Shown here piece after piece: positions 6,405-9,160 of a DNA stretch of 9,160 nt. The notes under the pieces were generated by a model, which was not told the origin of the DNA, did no database searches, and saw nothing but the letters and a program-made list of their open reading frames with translations. Position 1 is the stretch's first letter; each line of letters opens with the position of its first letter. The stretch is from Brachybacterium sp. (GTDB lineage Bacteria; Actinomycetota; Actinomycetes; Actinomycetales; Dermabacteraceae), in the NCBI GenBank assembly GCA_030451965.1, contig JAKDNE010000114.1:1-9160 (forward strand), written 5' to 3'. The translations under genes and the position numbers were made by a program.

Positions 6405-7229
6405 ATGAGCCTCGTTCGCACCCTGCGCATCCTGGCCTCGCAGCGGCCGTCCCTGCCTCCTCGGGCCCTCGCCGCTCCCGCGCGCGTCCAGCGGCGCCGG
6501 CACGGTCACGTGCCGGTCACCTGGATCGACCCGGGCCTTGCGAGCACAGCGACCATCGTCCACCTGCACGGCGGCGCCTACGTGGCCGGCGAGAGTCCGC
6601 AGACCTGGAACTTCCTCGAGGAGACCGCCCGCCGCAGCGGTGCGGCCGGTGCGATGATCCACTACCGGCTCGCCCCGCGCCACAGTTTCCCCGCCGCGAT
6701 CGAGGATGTGCTGCACGCGCTCGACGCCCTCTCCGTGCAGGCCATGCTGCGGCCCGGGCGCTGGGTGCTCTCCGGGGACGAGGCCGGTGCCGGGCTCGCG
6801 CTCGCCGTCGCGCAGGTCCTGGCCGGCTCGGAGGTGGGCTCCCCGGCGGCGCTGCTGCTGTCCTCCCCCTGGGCGGACCTCACCCACGAGGAGTACGCCG
6901 ACGACCTGCGGGGGACGGCCGCCCGGCTCTACGCCGGTGCCGTGCCGCGCACCGAACCGCGTCTCAGCCCGCTGTACGGCGACCTGTCGAACCTGCCGCC
7001 GGTGCACCTGGTCACCGGGGCGAGGGACGTGCTGGTCGAGGACAGCCGCCGCCTGGACGCCGCACTCACCGCGGACAGCGCCGCGCACGAGTACCTCGAG
7101 GTCCGCGGCGGCGGCGAGCAGGTCGCGATCGAGGGCCGGGGCCCGCAGTCCCAGCAGGCGCGCCGCTTCCTCATCGAAGCCGCTCGCGAGGCCATGGGCA
7201 TGGAGGAGGCCGCGGGCGCCGCGCACTGA
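6405..7229 (+). CDS. Alpha/beta hydrolase-fold protein of the HSL (esterase/lipase) type, apparently lacking catalytic Ser and His
   Basis: A 274-residue cytoplasmic protein with the order of motifs of hormone-sensitive-lipase-type carboxylesterases. These are the oxyanion-hole motif HGGAY (55-59), HYRLAPRHSFPAAIEDV (86-102), strand and nucleophile elbow VLSGDEAGAG (121-130), LSSPWADLT (152-160), and LPPVHLVTGARDVLVEDSR (197-215) with the triad aspartate at 208. The elbow should read GDSAG; here the nucleophile is Glu126 (codon GAG at 6780-6782). The region that should hold the triad histidine, EYLEVRGGGEQVAIEG (229-244), has Glu-Gln instead. Ordinary ester hydrolysis is therefore unlikely, and a ligand-binding or regulatory role is possible. 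The fold is complete and in frame, so it is not a decayed gene. GGAAG at 6391-6395 supports the ATG, with nine bases of spacing. It probably shares a transcript with the MFS gene. Confidence 0.88.
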   Translation: MSLVRTLRILASQRPSLPPRALAAPARVQRRRHGHVPVTWIDPGLASTATIVHLHGGAYVAGESPQTWNFLEETARRSGAAGAMIHYRLAPRHSFPAAIEDVLHALDALSVQAMLRPGRWVLSGDEAGAGLALAVAQVLAGSEVGSPAALLLSSPWADLTHEEYADDLRGTAARLYAGAVPRTEPRLSPLYGDLSNLPPVHLVTGARDVLVEDSRRLDAALTADSAAHEYLEVRGGGEQVAIEGRGPQSQQARRFLIEAAREAMGMEEAAGAAH

Positions 7230-7256
7230 CCGCAGCGCTCGCGCAGGACGACGGCC

Positions 7257-7311
7257 CGCAGCCCGTTCAACGCAGCCCGTTCAACGCGACCGGGTCATCC
7301 CAGACGGGTCA
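7257..7311. repeat. 14-bp tandem repeat, two perfect and two degenerate copies
   Basis: CGCAGCCCGTTCAA is repeated perfectly and without gap at 7257-7270 and 7271-7284. The next two 14-base blocks (7285-7298 and 7299-7312) keep the phase with about 9 of 14 matches to the unit, and both contain CGGGTCA. The array lies between convergent genes and its last unit includes the stop codon (7309-7311) of the minus-strand gene. The 7230-7308 gap otherwise shows no clear terminator. Confidence 0.6.
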
Positions 7312-7590
7312 CCGCAGCTCGGGCTCGGCCGCATCCGCACGGCCGGTGTCCGCATCGAGCCGCCGACGGATCGTCGCCGCGGTCTCACGATCCTGCCGGG
7401 TGGCCTTGTCGACCAGGGCGGTGGTGTCGTGGTCTGGCTCCTCCGGCTGCAGCACCGTCCACACCATGAAGCCGATGGTCAGCAGCAGGCAGAGGCCGGC
7501 CAGTATCAGCAGCACGGGCCAGGAGAAGGCGACGGGATCCCAGAAGGCATCACCCACGACGGGCGCGACGGCTCCTGCGGCGATGCCCAT
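7309..7590 (-). CDS. Small single-pass membrane protein, unknown function
   Basis: A 93-residue protein that I do not recognise. It has a short N-terminal part (1-22), one strongly hydrophobic segment at about 22-46 (FSWPVLLILAGLCLLL and on to FMVWTVL), and a charged tail of about 45 residues rich in Asp, Glu, Arg and Thr that is likely cytoplasmic and helical (DKATRQDRETAATIRRRLDA). The start at 7590 is preferred over an ATG at 7686 because AGGGGG lies five bases upstream (7596-7601). The extra 32 residues from 7686 would be His/Pro/Arg-rich and would run across the candidate promoter. It diverges from the kinase gene across 119 bp with a mirrored -10 arrangement, hinting at a functional link. 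Codon bias and the clean membrane segment support a real gene. Confidence 0.65.
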   Translation of the reverse strand: MGIAAGAVAPVVGDAFWDPVAFSWPVLLILAGLCLLLTIGFMVWTVLQPEEPDHDTTALVDKATRQDRETAATIRRRLDADTGRADAAEPELR

Positions 7591-7619
7591 CGCTGCCCCC
7601 TGAGGTCGTGACGCGAGAA

Positions 7620-7650
7620 CCCCGGGTCGATGATGGTGGGATCCCCGGGG
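7620..7650 (-). other. GC-rich inverted repeat in the leader of the small membrane protein gene
   Basis: CCCCGGG (7620-7626) and CCCGGGG (7644-7650) can form a 7-bp stem with a 17-base loop in the minus-strand leader, ending about 18 bases before the AGGGGG ribosome site. It may affect translation or serve as a protein site. Chance is possible in DNA this rich in GC. Confidence 0.3.
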
Positions 7651-7664
7651 TGCACAGAACATCG

Positions 7665-7702
7665 CCAGCATAACGCCGCTGGGCACCCTGAGGTTATGCT
7701 GG
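7665..7702. promoter_or_regulatory. Perfect 10-bp inverted repeat carrying mirrored divergent -10 boxes
   Basis: CCAGCATAAC (7665-7674) and GTTATGCTGG (7693-7702) are perfect inverted copies separated by 18 bp. Each arm contains TATGCT pointing outward: plus strand at 7695-7700, giving a start near 7707 just before the kinase ATG at 7710, and minus strand at 7667-7672, giving a start near 7660 for the small membrane protein gene. Neither has a good -35. It could be a pair of symmetric promoters, an operator for a dimeric regulator, or both. Confidence 0.5.
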
Positions 7703-7709
7703 AAATACT

Positions 7710-9098
7710 ATGGCTGACGTTATTGTCGGGCGCTTTGCGCTCATCGACCTGATCGCCCAGGGCGGTTCCGGGTCCGTCTGGCGCGCATGGGACTCCAAGT
7801 CCGAGCAGCTCTGCGCCGCCAAGGTCCTGCGTCAGCGCGATTCCGCGGATCTCATGCGCTTCGTGCGGGAGAAGGGCGTCAGCTTCGATCACCCGCACCT
7901 GCTCACCCCCTACGGATGGGGGGCAGAGGACGAGCACGTGGTGATCGCGATGCCGCTGGTCTCCGGTGGGACGCTCGAATCCGTGGTGAAGAAGCAGGGC
8001 AAGCTCGCCGAGCCGGCCGTGGTGGTGCTCCTCGACCAGCTGCTGGACGGGCTCTCCCACGTGCACGCCGAGGGCTGGATCCATCGCGACGTGAAGCCCG
8101 CGAACATCATGTTCGCACCGCGCGGCACCGCATTCCCCGTCTCGCGGCTGGCGGACTTCGGCATCGCGGTCCACGAGACCGACGTGCGCTTCACCCATGT
8201 GGGCATGGTCAACGGCACGCCGGGCTATATGGCTCCGGAGCTGTTCTCGATGGCCGAGCCGGCCCCCTCGCACGACCTGTACGCGGCCGGGGTGGTGGCG
8301 ATGGTCGCGCTGAACGGCCCGCTCACGCTGCACGACGGCTCCTTCCGGCCCGACGAGCTGAACCGGTACCTGCAGGGGGTCACCCCGAAGCTCTCCGCGG
8401 TGATCCGTCGCCTGGTGGCGGCGCAGCCGGAGGACCGCTATCAGGATGCCGACACGGTGCGGCGCGATCTTCCGCGGGTGCCGCAGGGCTACCCGCTGGC
8501 CCACGCCGACGGTGCCCCGCTGAACCTCCAGGACACCCTGGACCCGCTGCCGCCCGATGCGCCCGGTGCCGCTCGCCCGGAGCGCCCGGCACCCCAGCCT
8601 GCCGGCCCCACGATGGAGGCGATCCGGTCCGGACGGGTCCAGCAGGGCTTCAGCTCCGGCTCCCCCTCCCCGCAGACCGGCCCGCAATGGGCGCAGCAGA
8701 CGCTCCCGCAGGACGCTCCCTCGCCGCAGGGTGTCCCCTCGCCGCAGAGCGCGCCGTTCAACCCGCATCCCGTGACCGCGACCCGAACCAGCACCGGAGC
8801 CACCGGGCAGGACGGCTCGACCCGGCGCAGCACCATGATCGCGGTCGCGCTGGGGACGGTCTCGGCCCTGGTGCTCGGCGCGATCGTCGCGATCGTGCTG
8901 CTGCTGGTCTTCGACAACGCCTCGGCCTCCGGGCTGTTCGATGGCGGGACGGTGAGCAGCCTCGATGCCTCCTTCGCCGAGGTCGAGCGTGGCCAGGAGT
9001 GCGTCCCCGAGGACGTGGGCGTCATCGCCCTCACCTCCGAGGGCGAGTACCTCTCCTGCACCGAAGCGCCGGACGGCGAGGGGCTCGCCTTCTCCTGA
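7710..9098 (+). CDS. Transmembrane serine/threonine protein kinase (Hanks type, PknB-like, no PASTA)
   Basis: A 462-residue membrane-anchored kinase. The catalytic domain spans about 7-258 and has a glycine loop QGGSGSV (17-23, with Ala16 where a Gly is usual), Lys38 in CAAKVL, helix-C Glu54, the catalytic loop HRDVKPANIM (125-134; Asp127, Lys129, Asn132), DFG (149-151), GTPGYMAPE (169-177) and DRY (242-244). All key residues are present, so it should be active. Residues 204-220, where the GxxPF region normally lies, are unusual. A Pro/Gln/Ser-rich linker (about 275-375) with PSPQ repeats leads to one membrane helix (376-401). The 61-residue outer part (402-462) has just two cysteines, 431 and 450, likely disulfide-bonded, and no PASTA repeats. 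TATGCT at 7695-7700 puts the transcript start at most a few bases before the ATG; GGAAA (7701-7705) is a poor ribosome site. Substrates are unknown. Confidence 0.94.
   Translation: MADVIVGRFALIDLIAQGGSGSVWRAWDSKSEQLCAAKVLRQRDSADLMRFVREKGVSFDHPHLLTPYGWGAEDEHVVIAMPLVSGGTLESVVKKQGKLAEPAVVVLLDQLLDGLSHVHAEGWIHRDVKPANIMFAPRGTAFPVSRLADFGIAVHETDVRFTHVGMVNGTPGYMAPELFSMAEPAPSHDLYAAGVVAMVALNGPLTLHDGSFRPDELNRYLQGVTPKLSAVIRRLVAAQPEDRYQDADTVRRDLPRVPQGYPLAHADGAPLNLQDTLDPLPPDAPGAARPERPAPQPAGPTMEAIRSGRVQQGFSSGSPSPQTGPQWAQQTLPQDAPSPQGVPSPQSAPFNPHPVTATRTSTGATGQDGSTRRSTMIAVALGTVSALVLGAIVAIVLLLVFDNASASGLFDGGTVSSLDASFAEVERGQECVPEDVGVIALTSEGEYLSCTEAPDGEGLAFS
9075..9089. terminator. Hairpin at the 3' end of the kinase gene
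   Basis: GGCGAG (9075-9080) and CTCGCC (9084-9089) form a perfect 6-bp stem with a GGG loop, followed by a pyrimidine-rich TTCTCC. It overlaps the last kinase codons and lies some 20 bases beyond the stop of the convergent gene at the right edge, so it could end transcription of either. It is short and has no T-run. Confidence 0.3.
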
Positions 9099-9107
9099 TC
9101 TGCGCGG

Positions 9108-9160
9108 TCAGCGGGTGGCGACCGCGGTCGTGTCCAGGGCCTGCAGGCGGATCAGGCCCA
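9108..9160 (-). CDS. C-terminal end of an unidentified minus-strand gene (5' part beyond window)
   Basis: The minus strand is open from the window edge to a TGA at 9108-9110, giving a 16-residue tail GLIRLQALDTTAVATR with codons ending mostly in G or C, as in the neighbouring genes. It would converge on the kinase with nine bases between the stops, which matches the dense packing here. The fragment is too short to assign a family and could be a chance open frame. Confidence 0.42.
   Translation of the reverse strand, partial: GLIRLQALDTTAVATR

Noticed and set aside
6389..7603. 404-codon plus-strand frame overlapping the hydrolase-fold gene
   Set aside because: It is an Arg/Pro/Ala-rich frame-shifted reading of the hydrolase gene that starts 16 bases earlier. 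The hydrolase frame carries the family motifs and the better ribosome site.
7506..8768. 420-codon open frame on the minus strand across the kinase domain
   Set aside because: It is antisense to the HRD/DFG/APE kinase motifs and crosses the small membrane gene and the promoter region. It shows no recognisable domain.
1..9160. Mobile element, phage, CRISPR or defence island
   Set aside because: No transposase, integrase, direct-repeat spacer array, tRNA end or composition break was seen. Genes are ordinary chromosomal families with uniform codon bias.

Overview
The window is high-GC DNA with dense, mostly family-recognisable genes. Codons strongly favour G/C at the third position, the malate dehydrogenase is of the GxxGQIGY type, and there is a PASTA-less membrane Ser/Thr kinase. 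Several start codons sit just downstream of TANNNT -10 boxes. Together these point to an actinobacterium of the Micrococcales; Brachybacterium/Dermabacteraceae is a reasonable guess but is not proven by the sequence. No tRNA, rRNA, CRISPR array, insertion sequence or integrase is visible. This looks like chromosomal rather than mobile DNA.

Left part (1-2959): the minus strand carries the first 197 codons of malate dehydrogenase (cut by the left edge), preceded by an AI-2E-family membrane protein. Diverging from the latter across only 23 bp is a diacylglycerol-kinase-type lipid kinase. The 23-bp gap contains two back-to-back -10-like boxes that share two base pairs, each placed so that transcription would begin at or within one base of a start codon.

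Middle part (2960-7229): a perfect GC hairpin separates the lipid kinase from a convergent, unusual fusion protein. The fusion is an NCS2 purine (xanthine/urate-type) permease followed by an OHCU-decarboxylase-like cytoplasmic domain whose catalytic histidine is a tyrosine. A 169-bp divergent region with direct repeats and an inverted repeat leads to a CynX/NimT-type MFS transporter. Downstream, probably in the same transcript, is an HSL-type alpha/beta hydrolase fold protein whose nucleophile serine is a glutamate and whose catalytic histidine is absent. Two neighbouring loci therefore encode enzyme-like domains that look catalytically dead.

Right part (7230-9160): a small single-pass membrane protein (minus) and a transmembrane Ser/Thr protein kinase (plus) diverge from a region with a perfect 10-bp inverted repeat. 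Its two arms carry mirrored TATGCT -10 boxes, suggesting coordinated or mutually exclusive expression. The convergent tail of the small gene holds a 14-bp tandem repeat. The last 53 bases hold the likely C-terminal end of a convergent minus-strand gene.

The strongest leads are the permease/pseudo-decarboxylase fusion, the serine-less hydrolase, and the two symmetric divergent promoter regions.
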